64,000 bases of DNA from JACVRW01 sp963835705 (lineage in GTDB: Bacteria; Actinomycetota; Thermoleophilia; Solirubrobacterales; Thermoleophilaceae). Made by a program: the position numbers and the translations under genes. The stretch is taken from assembly GCA_963835705.1 (NCBI GenBank), contig CAWIGR010000005.1, positions 9,944 through 73,943 on the forward strand, read 5' to 3'. Below the pieces are notes generated by a model. It worked only from the letters and a program-made list of their open reading frames with translations. It was not told the DNA's origin and ran no database searches. How positions within the stretch are numbered: the stretch's first letter is position 1; each line of letters opens with the position of its first letter. This document shows positions 42,995 to 52,700 of this stretch, one piece after another.

Positions 42995-44025
42995 GCACTT
43001 CCCTCCAGACGGCGACGGAGTTGCTTCCCACCTCGAGCATTCCTGCGCGGTACGAGAAGCGCCTGATGGTCACCGCCGGCCGCGCCAGCCGGGAGCTCGG
43101 CGGGAAGATCGCCGAGAAGCTCGGCCTCGAGCTCACGGACGCGGGCCTGAAGACCTTCGCCGACGGCGAGGTGTACTGCCGCTACGAGGAGTCGATCCGC
43201 GGCGCCGACCTGTTCATCGTGCAGTCGATCTGCGGCTCGGAGCGCGAGGGGCTCACCGTCAACGACGCGCTCTGGGAGCTCCTCCTCATGGTGCACGCCG
43301 CCAAGCACGCCTCGGCGCACCGCATCGTCGCCGTCACGCCCTGGTACGGCTACTCGCGCCAGGACAAGAAGTCCGCGCCCCGCGAGCCGATCTCGGCGCG
43401 GCTGGTGGCCGAGATGCTCGAGACGGCGGGCATCGACCGGATGGTCACGATGGACCTCCACGCCGGCCAGCTGCAGGGTTTCTTCTCGAAGCCCGTCGAC
43501 CATATGACCGCGATGCCGATCCTCACCCAGTTCGTCCAGGACCGGCTGGGCGATCGCGAGCTCGTGATCCTCGCCCCCGACGCGGGCCGCGTGAAGCTGG
43601 TGCGCAAGTTCGCCCAGAAGGTGGGCGCGCCCTACGCGCTGATGGAGAAGGAGCGGCCGGCGCAGCAGGTGGCCGAGATCGGCTACGTGATCGGCGACGT
43701 GAAGAACCGCACCGCCGTGATCGTCGACGACATCATCGCCACCGGCGGCACGCTCAACGCCGCAGCGCAGACCGTGCTCGACGAGGGCGCGGACGAGGTC
43801 TTCGCGGTCGCCACCCACGGCCTCTTCTCCGGCCAGGCGTTCGAGATCCTGAGCAGCGGCCCGCTGACCGGCATCGTCGTGACCGACACGATCCCGCTGC
43901 GCGACGGCGCCCCGGACATCGTCACCCAGCTGACCTGCGCCGACGTCCTCGAGGACTCGATCCGGCGCATCTTCACCGACGACTCGGTCTCCGAGATCTT
44001 CGCCGGCGAGAACCAGCTGTTCTAG
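42991..44025 (+). CDS. prs: Ribose-phosphate pyrophosphokinase (PRPP synthase)
   Basis: A 344-residue enzyme converting ribose-5-phosphate and ATP to PRPP for nucleotide, His and Trp synthesis. The chain shows FADGEVYCRYEESIRG, YGYSRQDKKSAPREPIS, MDLHAGQLQGFF and the PRPP-binding loop DDIIATGGTL (246-255). The N-terminus has about 25 extra residues compared with the shortest family members. ATG 42991 overlaps the glmU stop, giving the common glmU-prs pair. Confidence 0.97.
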   Translation: MSTSLQTATELLPTSSIPARYEKRLMVTAGRASRELGGKIAEKLGLELTDAGLKTFADGEVYCRYEESIRGADLFIVQSICGSEREGLTVNDALWELLLMVHAAKHASAHRIVAVTPWYGYSRQDKKSAPREPISARLVAEMLETAGIDRMVTMDLHAGQLQGFFSKPVDHMTAMPILTQFVQDRLGDRELVILAPDAGRVKLVRKFAQKVGAPYALMEKERPAQQVAEIGYVIGDVKNRTAVIVDDIIATGGTLNAAAQTVLDEGADEVFAVATHGLFSGQAFEILSSGPLTGIVVTDTIPLRDGAPDIVTQLTCADVLEDSIRRIFTDDSVSEIFAGENQLF

Positions 44026-44045
44026 ACGCCATTACGATCGGCGGC

Positions 44046-44417
44046 ATGATCGCCGGGGCGCACACAATCATCTTCGCCGAGGACGCCGAGCGAGCCCGCG
44101 CGTTCCTGCGAGACGTGCTGGGTTTCGAGGGGGTGGATGCCGGTGACGGCTGGCTGATCTTCGCGCTGCCGCCCGGCGAGGTCGCGGTCCATCCCGGCGG
44201 CGGCTGGGGTCGCGGGCCGGGCCACCACGTCCTCTTCCTGATGTGCCACGACATCGCGCGGACGGTCGAGCAGCTCGAGAGCAAGGGCGTGGAGTTCGTC
44301 TCGCCGATCGAGGACGAGGGCTGGGGCCGGATCGCGCAGTTCAAGCTTCCCGGCGCGGGCGAGATCGGCCTCTACGAGCCGAGGCACCCGAGCCCGTTGC
44401 CGGGCTTCGCGTCCTAG
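44046..44417 (+). CDS. VOC (glyoxalase/bleomycin resistance) superfamily protein
   Basis: A 123-residue single-repeat VOC-fold protein. Its pattern is IIFAEDAERARAFLRDVLGF, a central HHVLFLMCHDIARTVEQLESKG and a final GEIGLYEPRH. Fold and metal-binding edges are typical; activity (isomerase, dioxygenase or binding protein) is unknown. ATG 44046, 20 bases after prs. Its stop overlaps the convergent membrane-protein stop by 4 bases. Confidence 0.88.
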   Translation: MIAGAHTIIFAEDAERARAFLRDVLGFEGVDAGDGWLIFALPPGEVAVHPGGGWGRGPGHHVLFLMCHDIARTVEQLESKGVEFVSPIEDEGWGRIAQFKLPGAGEIGLYEPRHPSPLPGFAS

Positions 44418-44857
44418 GTCGGCTTCGTCGACATCGCCCACAGGGCGACCACGTACGCGACGATCGTGATCCCCACGAGCACGGCCGTCGCGGTGCGAAG
44501 GCCGCCGCCGTGTCCGCGGCGCGCGGCGATCCCCGCGCACACGGTCGCCGCGATCAGCACGAGGAAGCTCGCCTCGGAGGTGATGAAGCCGATGTCGATC
44601 CAAGCGGGCACGTCGACGCCCTCATCGAGGAGGTTCTCCTTCGACGCGATCCACTGCGCGGACAGGCGCATCGCGATCCACGCGGGAATGGCGCCGAAGA
44701 GGAGGGAACGGAAGCCGAGCCGAAGGCCGGTCTGCGGGTTGCCTGCCACGGAGACCGCCGCGAGCACGACCGCGCCGAAGAGCACCATCGCGCTCAGGAC
44801 ATGGAGAAACAGCGCGAAGTTCCAGTCCTCCGGCCGGATGGCGCCGAGCACGGTCAT
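44414..44857 (-). CDS. Four-helix membrane protein, unknown function
   Basis: A 147-residue protein with about four hydrophobic helices (FALFLHVLSAMVLFGAVVLAA, FGAIPAWIAM, ASFLVLIAATVCAG, TATAVLVGITIVAYVVAL). A conserved-looking FLHVLSAM start resembles DUF2269-type proteins and haem-membrane proteins; I cannot name a function. ATG 44857 overlaps the stop of the upstream membrane gene, so the two form a pair of related proteins. Confidence 0.72.
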   Translation of the reverse strand: MTVLGAIRPEDWNFALFLHVLSAMVLFGAVVLAAVSVAGNPQTGLRLGFRSLLFGAIPAWIAMRLSAQWIASKENLLDEGVDVPAWIDIGFITSEASFLVLIAATVCAGIAARRGHGGGLRTATAVLVGITIVAYVVALWAMSTKPT

Positions 44858-45237
44858 GCGCCCGGCTTCCAGATCATGAGGACGAGGAGGCCGACCACGG
44901 CCAGTGTGCGAAGCCAGTGCATCAGCGCCACGCGGCTCTCGATCGTCTCAGCGTCACCGATCCGCCTGCGGACGCTGTCGCCCAGCCCGGTCGCGACCAG
45001 CCACAGCACGATCGCTCCGATGATCCAGCCGTCCCAGATCTCGTACTGGTCGAGGTGGAGGGCGAGCCATACGCCGAGGATCAGCGTGCCGAGGCCGCCG
45101 ACGTCCCAGCAGCGGTCCGCCACGAACAGGGTGCGCCCGCCCGCCGCGGCGCCGAGCGCGACCGCGCTGTAGGTCACGGCCGTGACCGACAGCAGGAACG
45201 CGGCGAGCAGGTGGAAGAAGAGAAGCCAGTCGTACAC
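44854..45237 (-). CDS. DUF2269-like membrane protein, unknown function
   Basis: A 127-residue protein with about four membrane helices. It begins WLLFFHLLAAFLLSVTAV, which matches the DUF2269-type HLLxAF pattern also seen in its neighbour. GTG 45237 is the start. It precedes and overlaps the other membrane gene, so a heteromeric complex is possible. Confidence 0.72.
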   Translation of the reverse strand: MYDWLLFFHLLAAFLLSVTAVTYSAVALGAAAGGRTLFVADRCWDVGGLGTLILGVWLALHLDQYEIWDGWIIGAIVLWLVATGLGDSVRRRIGDAETIESRVALMHWLRTLAVVGLLVLMIWKPGA

Positions 45238-45272
45238 GCCGCGCGGAACCTACAGGCGCGCTCGGAGGGCCG

Positions 45273-46697
45273 CTACGTGGCGCGCGCCGCGTACCGCCGC
45301 ACGCGCTTCTCCCCGCGTGACTCGAAGTAGTGCCACTCCTCGCGGCCGAGCTCCGTGCAGGGCGGGTCGGCGAACCACCATTCGCGCCCGATCCGGTACC
45401 AGTTGCGCGTGGCCTCGAGCTGCCCGAGCACCGCCAGCACGCCCGACTCCATGCGCCGCCCCATCAGCTCGTTCGCGGGCAGGTTCTCGCGCCGCATCAG
45501 GCGGTAGAACTCGGAGCGCGGGTCGGAGACCGCCGTGATCGCGTCCATCACCCGGCGCGAGTCGACGGTCACGTCGCGGTCCTCCATGTACCAGCCGCCG
45601 ACCACCTTCACGTGCTCCATCAGCTGCTCGGCGTCGATCTTCTGCGGGTTGTTGAGGAAGCCGAGGTCGTGGAGCGCCACTCGCAGCCGCTCGGGATCGC
45701 CGTCGAAGATCGCCTCGAGCGCGGTGATCTCGAGCTCGATCTGGTCCTTGTCCAGATGCTTGGTCATCCCGAAGTCGAGGAACGCGACCTTGCCGTCCTG
45801 CATCAGCAGGTAGTTGCCCGGGTGGGCGTCGGCGTTGAAGTGCTGGAGGTGGTAGATCGAGCCGAAGCAGAAGCGGAACACGATCTCGCCGAACCGGTCG
45901 CGCTCGGGCTGGGGTAGCTGCTTGATGTGCTCGAACCCCGCGCCGTCGACCCACTCGGTCACCAGCACACGCGTGGTCGAGAGCCGCGTGACCACGTCCG
46001 GCACGTGGATGAACGGATGCCCGCGGTAGCCGCGGGCGAAGGAGCGCTGGTTCTGCGCCTCGAGCTCGTAGTCGAGCTCCTCCAGCACCCGCTCCTTCAG
46101 CTCCTCGGCGGCAGCCTTGGCGTCGAGACCGGGCGCCAGCGCCTTAACCATGCGCAGGATCAGCCCGGCGTTCTGCATGTCCGCCGCGATCGCGTCGGCC
46201 ACCCCGGGGTACTGGATCTTCACCGCCACCCGCCGGCCGTCTGGCAGCACCGCCCGGTGTACCTGGCCGATCGAAGCCGCCGCCGCGGCCTCGTGCTCGA
46301 AGTGCTCGAACAGCTCCTCGCAGGGCTCCTCCCACTCCTCGTCGAGCACCTTTCGCACCTTCTCCCACGGCATGTGGGGGGCCTCCGTGCGCAGCGACGC
46401 GAGCTGCTCCTGGTACAGCTCGCGGTACTCGGGCGGGAGGAACTCCGTGTCGATGAACGAGGCGAGCTGGCCGATCTTCATCGCCGCTCCCTTCATGCGC
46501 CCGAGCGTCTCGACCATCCGCTCGGCGGCCTCGAGGTGGCGGCGCTCGAGCGCGTCCGCCGCTTCCTCCTCCGAGCGCGCGATGTTCGCCGCACGCGTGC
46601 CGGCGTAGCGGGCTCCCTGTGCGCCCACCACGGAGCCCACCTGGGCCGTCCGCCGGATGCGGCCGGTGGGGATTGAGCTGTCGTCCTTGGCCGCCAC
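45273..46697 (-). CDS. ABC1/UbiB family atypical kinase
   Basis: A 474-residue ADCK/UbiB-like ATPase. Family motifs are the KxGQ helix (AMKIGQLASF), the Ala-rich nucleotide loop AAAASIGQVHRA, VAVKIQYPG (Lys), NADAHPGNYLL (catalytic Asp/Asn) and VAFLDFG. UbiB proteins support quinone synthesis or lipid homeostasis; in actinobacteria a menaquinone or terpenoid role is likely but not proven. GTG 46697 is the chosen start. Divergent from rplY with 44 bases between. Confidence 0.92.
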   Translation of the reverse strand: MAAKDDSSIPTGRIRRTAQVGSVVGAQGARYAGTRAANIARSEEEAADALERRHLEAAERMVETLGRMKGAAMKIGQLASFIDTEFLPPEYRELYQEQLASLRTEAPHMPWEKVRKVLDEEWEEPCEELFEHFEHEAAAAASIGQVHRAVLPDGRRVAVKIQYPGVADAIAADMQNAGLILRMVKALAPGLDAKAAAEELKERVLEELDYELEAQNQRSFARGYRGHPFIHVPDVVTRLSTTRVLVTEWVDGAGFEHIKQLPQPERDRFGEIVFRFCFGSIYHLQHFNADAHPGNYLLMQDGKVAFLDFGMTKHLDKDQIELEITALEAIFDGDPERLRVALHDLGFLNNPQKIDAEQLMEHVKVVGGWYMEDRDVTVDSRRVMDAITAVSDPRSEFYRLMRRENLPANELMGRRMESGVLAVLGQLEATRNWYRIGREWWFADPPCTELGREEWHYFESRGEKRVRRYAARAT

Positions 46698-46741
46698 CTC
46701 ATCCGAGAATAGGGCGGGGTCCCGCTAGACTCGCCGCCGGT

Positions 46742-47434
46742 ATGGCTGATGGAACCCGACCCACGTTGAGCGCCGAGGAGCGCCCGGAGCGCGGCACGCG
46801 CGCGACCAAGCGGCTGCGGCGCGAGGGCCTCGTGCCCGGCGTCGTCTATGGCGGCGGTAGCGGGGACTCCGTGTCCTTCAAGGTCGACTCGCGCCTGCTT
46901 CGCCAGATCCTCGTGGACGGCTCGGCGCTGATCGACCTCGAGGTTGGCGGCAAGACCCTGCCGGTCATCGTGAAGGACCAGCAGCTCCACCCGGTGCGCG
47001 ACGAGGTCATCCACATCGACCTTCTCGAGGTGCGCCTGGACGAGACGATCCAGACCACCGTCGGCGTGCAGGTCGAGGGCGCCGAGGAGGCGCCCGGCAT
47101 CAAGGAGGGCGGCGTGCTCGAGCACGTGACCCACCAGCTGAACATCGAGGCGCTGCCGACGTCGATCCCCGACTCGATCGTCGTGGACGTGAGCGGGATG
47201 GAGATCGCCGCCACCATGCACCTCTCCGAGCTCACCGCCCCCGAGGGCGTGACCTTCCTCGACGACCTGGAGGAGACGATCATCGCCACGGTGGTCGTGC
47301 CGACCGAGGTCGAGGAGCCCGAGGAGATCGAGGAAGAGACCGAGCTGGTCGGCGAGGAGGCCGAGGCCGCGGAGGCCGAGGCAGCCGAGGAAGAGGGCGA
47401 GGCTCCGGCCGAGGAGTCCGAGAGCTCGGAGTGA
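46742..47434 (+). CDS. rplY: 50S ribosomal protein L25 / general stress protein Ctc
   Basis: A 230-residue long-form L25 binding 5S rRNA. The L25 N-terminal domain has RLRREGLVPGVVYGGG and HPVRDEVIHIDLLEV, then the Ctc-type C-terminal beta domain. The tail after about residue 185 is almost wholly Glu/Ala. ATG 46742 has a -10-like TAGACT at 46726-46731. The open upstream frame to 46619 is inside ubiB and rejected. Overlaps pth by GTGA. Confidence 0.95.
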   Translation: MADGTRPTLSAEERPERGTRATKRLRREGLVPGVVYGGGSGDSVSFKVDSRLLRQILVDGSALIDLEVGGKTLPVIVKDQQLHPVRDEVIHIDLLEVRLDETIQTTVGVQVEGAEEAPGIKEGGVLEHVTHQLNIEALPTSIPDSIVVDVSGMEIAATMHLSELTAPEGVTFLDDLEETIIATVVVPTEVEEPEEIEEETELVGEEAEAAEAEAAEEEGEAPAEESESSE

Positions 47435-48012
47435 GTCTCTTCCGTCGCGGCGGAAGGGCGGATTGGCTCGTTGTCGGTCTAGGAAATCCGGGCGACCGCT
47501 ACGCCCGCACGCGCCACAACGTGGGGTTCGAGGTCGCCGCGCTGGCAGCCGAGCGCTGGGGGCTGCCGAAGGCAAAGACCAAGTACGCCGGTCTCTTCAC
47601 CGACGGCCGGACCGGCCCCGGCGGTCCGCGGGTGGGCGTGCTCCTGCCGCAGACCTACATGAACGACTCGGGCAAGTCGGTCGGACCGGCGCGCGGGGCG
47701 CTCGGCGTGGACCCCGACCGGGTGGTCGTGGTGCACGACGAGATCGACCTTCCCTTCGGCCGGATCGAGACGCGCCTGGGAGGCGGCCTCGCCGGCCACA
47801 ACGGGCTCAAGGCGGTGAAGGCCGGCCTGGGGACGCCGGACTTCCGGAGGGTCAGGGTGGGCGTCGGCCGCCCCGACACCACGGACCCCGAGATCGTCTC
47901 CGCGCACGTGCTGGGCCGCTTCAGCGAGCCCAAGGACGAGGTGCGCGCGCTTGTCGAGCGGGCCGCGGACGAGCTGGAACGCTTGGTCAGCGGCCCCAAC
48001 GGCGGCCATTGA
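47431..48012 (+). CDS. pth: Peptidyl-tRNA hydrolase
   Basis: A 193-residue enzyme freeing tRNA from stalled peptidyl-tRNA. It has VGLGNPGDRY (15-24), TRHNVGF with catalytic His29, PQTYMNDSG and HDEIDLPFG with Asp103, followed by GLAGHNGLKA. GTG 47431 overlaps the rplY stop. Typical length. Convergent with the GH43-like gene; only 35 bases lie between the stops and I see no obvious hairpin in them. Confidence 0.96.
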   Translation: MSLFRRGGRADWLVVGLGNPGDRYARTRHNVGFEVAALAAERWGLPKAKTKYAGLFTDGRTGPGGPRVGVLLPQTYMNDSGKSVGPARGALGVDPDRVVVVHDEIDLPFGRIETRLGGGLAGHNGLKAVKAGLGTPDFRRVRVGVGRPDTTDPEIVSAHVLGRFSEPKDEVRALVERAADELERLVSGPNGGH

Positions 48013-48047
48013 GCGCAGGGGGACCCTCGCGCCCATCCCGCGTTCGT

Positions 48048-49583
48048 CTACGGCGCACCCGGCTGCGGCTCGCTGGTGGGGCCGTCCACCGCCACACTCG
48101 ACTCGGTGGTGAAGCGCAGCCGGTCGATCCGCAGCTCGCGCGGATTCGCGTAACTGCCGCGTCGACCGTGGTAGACGAGCCAGGAGCCGCCCTTCGGCCC
48201 GGTGGCGAGCATGCCCCCGCCCGGGCTGAGCACGTCCGCGCTCTGCGCGAGGAACGGGTTGCCGGCGGACTTCACGAACGGGCCGGTGGGCGAGCTCGAC
48301 GTGGCGTAGCCCATGCCGTATGCGCGCGTGTAGGCGCCGCCCGAGTAGAGCAGCACGTAGGTAGAGCCACTCTTGACCGGCCACGGGTTCTCGACGACAG
48401 GTCCGAAGGGGGCCACCTCCCATCCGGGGCTGTCGGCGTCGAAGAGCGGCTGGCGCGGCCCCGATGCGGTAAGGAGGTCGGGGGCGAGCGGGATCACCGA
48501 GATCGTTCGATCCCACGGACATTCGGCGCCGGGGGCCGGCATCTGGCAGCGACGGCCTGTCGACAGATAGAGGTACGCCCGGCCGTCGCTGTCCACGAAC
48601 GGCGCCGGGTCGATGTTGCTGTAGCCGTCGTCGTCACCGCAGCCGGGTGGGCGACCGCTCGAGTCCAGGTCACCGCCCAGTGGCCCGAGCTGGTTGTAGG
48701 GCCCCTCCGGGCGCGGCGAGACCGCGACCCCTATGCAGTTGGTGGGCGGCTCGAGGGCGCCATGCCGGGAGACGTGGAACAGCACGAAGCAGCGCGGGCC
48801 GACTGAGTTGGGGCAGGCGCCGTCGCGTTCGATCACGCTGGGCGCCCACGGGTTCCAGTCGCCCGTCTGGGCCGCCCAGGACGGACGGCCCGGCAGGGCC
48901 CACCCGGCGGGCGCCCAGTTCACCAGGTCGGCGGAGCGGAGCATGGGGAAGCGTGCGCCGGTACTGAAGACGAAATAGTCCGAGTGCGTGGACCCGACGT
49001 CGAGCACGCCCGGGTCGGGCGCGCCGGGCGCGGCGAACACGGGGTTGGTGTAGCCGCCCTCGGGGACCGGCTGCTCGGCGGGAGGAGCTACAGCGGGCGC
49101 CGCGGCCGGCGATGGCGTTAGGGGCGGAGGAGACTGCCGCCCCACGACGCGCAGGGAATCGAGCACCACGGTGCGCCTACACGACGGCCCGCGGCCGGGG
49201 TTGGCCAGACGCAGCACCGCCACACGCGGCCCCGGCGGCGCCGCGGCGCGAAAGCGCAACCCCGCGAAGCGCGCCGAGCGCACCACACGCAAGCCGACCC
49301 GGCGTCCGTCCAGCCGCAGGACGATTCTCGGGCGAGTGCGGTTACAGGGAAGCGCCCGGGCTCGAAGCACGAGCGCGGAGAGGCCGTGGAGGGTGGTGAA
49401 CCGGCGCCGGACCTCGCCCCGGCCGCGCACGGCGACCGCCCGGCCGCCGCGGGCCGCGGGATCCTCGACCACCCTCACCGTCCCGGCGAGACGGCCGCGC
49501 TCGAGCTCGAGCGTCTGCCCAAGTGCCTCGGCCGGCAGGCCCAGCAGGGCCACTGCCACGAGAAGCTTCGCCCACGTCGGCAC
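48048..49583 (-). CDS. Secreted glycoside hydrolase, family 43-like, with N-terminal beta-domain
   Basis: A 511-residue secreted protein. The signal peptide (PTWAKLLVAVALLGLPAEALG) leads into an Arg-rich beta-type domain of about 160 residues. A Pro/Ala linker and a five-bladed beta-propeller hydrolase follow. GH43-like acids: Asp in PGAPDPGVLD, Asp in SNIDPAPFVDSDG, Glu in GPVVENPWPV. The family splits arabinan or xylan side chains; substrate unknown. GTG 49583 is preferred. The longer frame to 49742 would translate two DNA palindromes and has no signal peptide at its start. Confidence 0.85.
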   Translation of the reverse strand: MPTWAKLLVAVALLGLPAEALGQTLELERGRLAGTVRVVEDPAARGGRAVAVRGRGEVRRRFTTLHGLSALVLRARALPCNRTRPRIVLRLDGRRVGLRVVRSARFAGLRFRAAAPPGPRVAVLRLANPGRGPSCRRTVVLDSLRVVGRQSPPPLTPSPAAAPAVAPPAEQPVPEGGYTNPVFAAPGAPDPGVLDVGSTHSDYFVFSTGARFPMLRSADLVNWAPAGWALPGRPSWAAQTGDWNPWAPSVIERDGACPNSVGPRCFVLFHVSRHGALEPPTNCIGVAVSPRPEGPYNQLGPLGGDLDSSGRPPGCGDDDGYSNIDPAPFVDSDGRAYLYLSTGRRCQMPAPGAECPWDRTISVIPLAPDLLTASGPRQPLFDADSPGWEVAPFGPVVENPWPVKSGSTYVLLYSGGAYTRAYGMGYATSSSPTGPFVKSAGNPFLAQSADVLSPGGGMLATGPKGGSWLVYHGRRGSYANPRELRIDRLRFTTESSVAVDGPTSEPQPGAP

Positions 49584-49607
49584 GCTCGCAAAGCTAGCCG
49601 CGAAACT

Positions 49608-49637
49608 GCGTTTGGGGGCCTTCGGCCGCCCAAACGC
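49608..49637. repeat. REP-like palindrome 1 between GH43 and mfd
   Basis: Arms GCGTTTGGG-GGCC (49608-49620) and GGCC-G-CCCAAACGC (49624-49637) fold into a 13-bp stem with a TTC loop and one bulged G. It lies between divergent genes, so a terminator role is unlikely. The arm sequence resembles the next palindrome, as in repetitive extragenic palindromes. Confidence 0.6.
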
Positions 49638-49638
49638 G

Positions 49639-49670
49639 CCGTTTGAGGGCGGGAACCCGCCCTCAAACGG
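49639..49670. repeat. REP-like palindrome 2: 15-bp perfect stem
   Basis: CCGTTTGAGGGCGGG (49639-49653), AA, CCCGCCCTCAAACGG (49656-49670): a perfect 32-base palindrome one base after palindrome 1. Both share a CGTTTGxGGG arm. The pair sits in the 157-base gap between the divergent GH43-like and mfd genes; nothing else was recognised in that gap except a TAATCT near 49694. Confidence 0.7.
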
Positions 49671-49740
49671 ATGTGCGTGCGCGAGCGGACCGACTAATCT
49701 CGGGGGGCAGGCCGCGCGGGCCCCCGGGCGGCCGCTGCGC

Positions 49741-52700
49741 ATGCTCAGACCGCTCTTGAAATACGCTCGCGAGGACCCCGGCGTGGCCGCGCTGGCCGAC
49801 GCCGCGCGGGCCGAGCCGCAGCGCGCCTTCGTGTCCGCCAGCCTGCGCCCGTACCTGCTCGCAAGCCTGCTCGACGCCGAGCCGGAGCGGCCCGCGCTCG
49901 TGGTGGCGGGAGACGACCGCGCCGCCCGCGACCTGGCCGCCGACCTGAGGGCGTTCCTGAGCCCGCGGCCGGTCCGCTTCTACCCGGCGCGCGGCATGCG
50001 CTACGAGTCGCACCTCGCGCCGCCGCCGCACCTGGTCGGCCTGCGCATCGCCGCGCTCGACCTTTTGCTCGGAGAGCAGCCGGCCGTGGTGGTGGCCAGC
50101 GCCGCGGCGCTCGCCGAGAAGGTGCCCGACCCGGACCTGCGCCCGCACGGGTTCGCGATCGAGAAGGGCGGGTTGCTCGACCTCGACGAGGTCTCGAGCC
50201 AGCTCGTGGCCTGCGGCTACGAGCGCATGGACCAGGTGGAGGAGCGCGGCCAGTTCGCGGTTCGCGGCGACATCCTCGACGTCTACCCGGCCACCGAGGA
50301 GCGCGCGGTGCGCTGCGAGCTGTTCGACATCGAGGTGGAGCGGCTCACGTGGTTCTCCACCTTCACCCAGCGCTCGCTCGAGGAGGCGGAGCTGGTGGAG
50401 ATCGCCCCGGCGGCCGAGCTCGGCCCGGAGCACCGCGAGCTCGCCGAGATCGCGGCCTCGAGCGACGAGGGCGACCGGCCCGACGTGGCGGACGTCCTGC
50501 CCATGGACCGCTTCCGCGAGCTGCTCGACCTCGTGCCGGAGCCGGCGCTCGTAACGGTGGCAGCCGAGGAGGAGCTCGCCCCGGCGCTGCGCGATCTGTG
50601 GCAGGACGTGACCACGAGCTTCCACGACCAGGACGCGCACGACCTCTACGTGCCCCCGGACCGGCTCGCCGAGGCGCTCGAGCGCCGCGCGGTGCTGCGC
50701 CTGTCGAGCATCTCCCAGGACCAGCCGCACGAGTTCCGCGCCCAGAGCGCGGACACGGCGGCCCGCTCGCTGCGCGAGGCGGAGCCCGAGCTCGAGAAGC
50801 TGGTCCGCTCGGGCTACCGCACGATCGTCGCCTGGTCGCGCCGCGGCGAGGCCGAGCGCGCCCGGCTCAACCTGGCCCGCGTGCAGGCCGGCTTCCTCGA
50901 CGGCCAGCCGGCCCCCGCCGAGCCCGGCGTCCTGTTCGCGCACGCCGGCCTCCGCGAGGGCTTCCTCGCCCCGCAGCTGAAGCTGGCCGTGGTGCCCGAG
51001 CACCGCCTGTTGCGGCGCCGCCGCGCCACCCGCCCGGAGGGCCCGCGCCCCGGTGCGCTGGCCTCGTTCACCGACCTCCGCGCCGACTCGCCGGTGGTGC
51101 ACGAGGACCATGGCATCGCCCGCTTCACCGGCTTCGAGACAAAGACCGTCGGGGGCGTCACGCGCGACTACCTGGAGCTCGAGTTCCGGGACGGCGACCG
51201 CGTCTTCGTGCCGAGCGACCAGCTCCACAAGATCAGCCGCTACGTGGGCGCCGACGCCGGCGACCCGCCGCTCTCGAAGCTTGGCGGCAAGCAGTGGGAG
51301 CAGCAGAAGCTGCGCGCCCGGCGCGCCGCGGAGGCGCTCGCCGGGGAGCTGATCACCCTCTACGCCGAGCGCAAGCGCCGCGCCGGATACGCGTTCCCGC
51401 GCGACGGCGAGTGGCAGCTGGAGTTCGAGCAGCGCTTCCAGTACCGCGAGACACCCGACCAGCTCGACGCGATCGAGGCGGTGCGCGCCGACATGGAGGA
51501 GGCGCGCCCGATGGACCGCCTCATCTGCGGGGACGTGGGCTATGGCAAGACAGAGGTGGCGCTGCGAGCCGCCTTCAAGGCGGCCGAGGACGGCAAGCAG
51601 GTGATGTTCCTCGTGCCGACGACGGTGCTCGCCCAGCAGCACCTCGGCACCTTCACCGAGCGGCTGCGCGACTACCCGTTCCGGATCGAGATGGTCTCGC
51701 GCTTCCGCACCCCGAAGGAGTCCCGCGAGGCCGTCGCCGCCTTCGCCGAGGGCCAGGTGGACATCCTGATCGGCACCCATCGCCTGCTCTCACGCGACGT
51801 GCGCCCGAAGGACCTCGGCCTCCTGATCGTGGACGAGGAGCAGCGCTTCGGCGTCAAGCAGAAGGAGCTGCTGCGCCAGCTCAAGCTGCGCGTGGACGTG
51901 CTGAGCCTGTCGGCCACGCCGATCCCGCGCACGCTCCAGATGTCCCTGGCCGGGCTGCGCGACATCACCGTGATCGAGACGCCGCCCGAGGGGCGCCGCC
52001 CGGTCCGGACCTACGTGGGCGAGTACGACGAGGAGCTCGTCAGCTCGGCAATCAAGCGCGAGCTCGCCCGGGAAGGGCAGACGTTCTTCCTGCACAACCG
52101 CGTGGACACCATCGACGAAACGGCCGAGCGCATCCGCGCCGTCGTCCCGGAGGCGCGCGTGCTGGTGGCGCACGGCCAGATGGCCGAGGGCGTGCTCGAG
52201 CGGACCATGCTCGAGTTCCTGCGCGGCGACGGCGACGTGCTCGTCTGCACGAGCATCGTGGAGTCGGGCCTCGACATCCCCACCGCCAACACGCTGATCG
52301 TGGAGCGCGCCGACGTGTTCGGGCTCGCCCAGCTCTACCAGATCCGCGGCCGGGTGGGCCGCTCGAGCGAGCGCGCCTACGCCTACCTCCTGTACCCGAG
52401 CGCGGCCGCGTTGTCCGAGGACGCGAGCCGGCGTCTGGCCACGCTGTCCGACTACACGGAGCTCGGCTCCGGCTTCAAGATCGCCATGCGCGACCTCGAG
52501 ATCCGCGGCGCCGGCAACCTGCTCGGCCAGGAGCAGTCGGGGCACGTGGCGGCGGTCGGCTTCGAGCTCTACGTCGGCATGCTCGACGAGGCGGTGAGGC
52601 TCCTGGCGGGCGACTCCGCCGAGGAGGCCGCCGAGCCGGTGCGCCTCGACCTGCCCGTCGACGCCTACGTGCCGGGCGACTACGTGCCCTACGAGGCGGC

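Noticed and set aside
48048..49742. Longer GH43-like protein beginning at 49742
   Set aside because: The added 53 residues translate the two palindromes and push the signal peptide inside the protein; GTG 49583 gives a normal exported protein.
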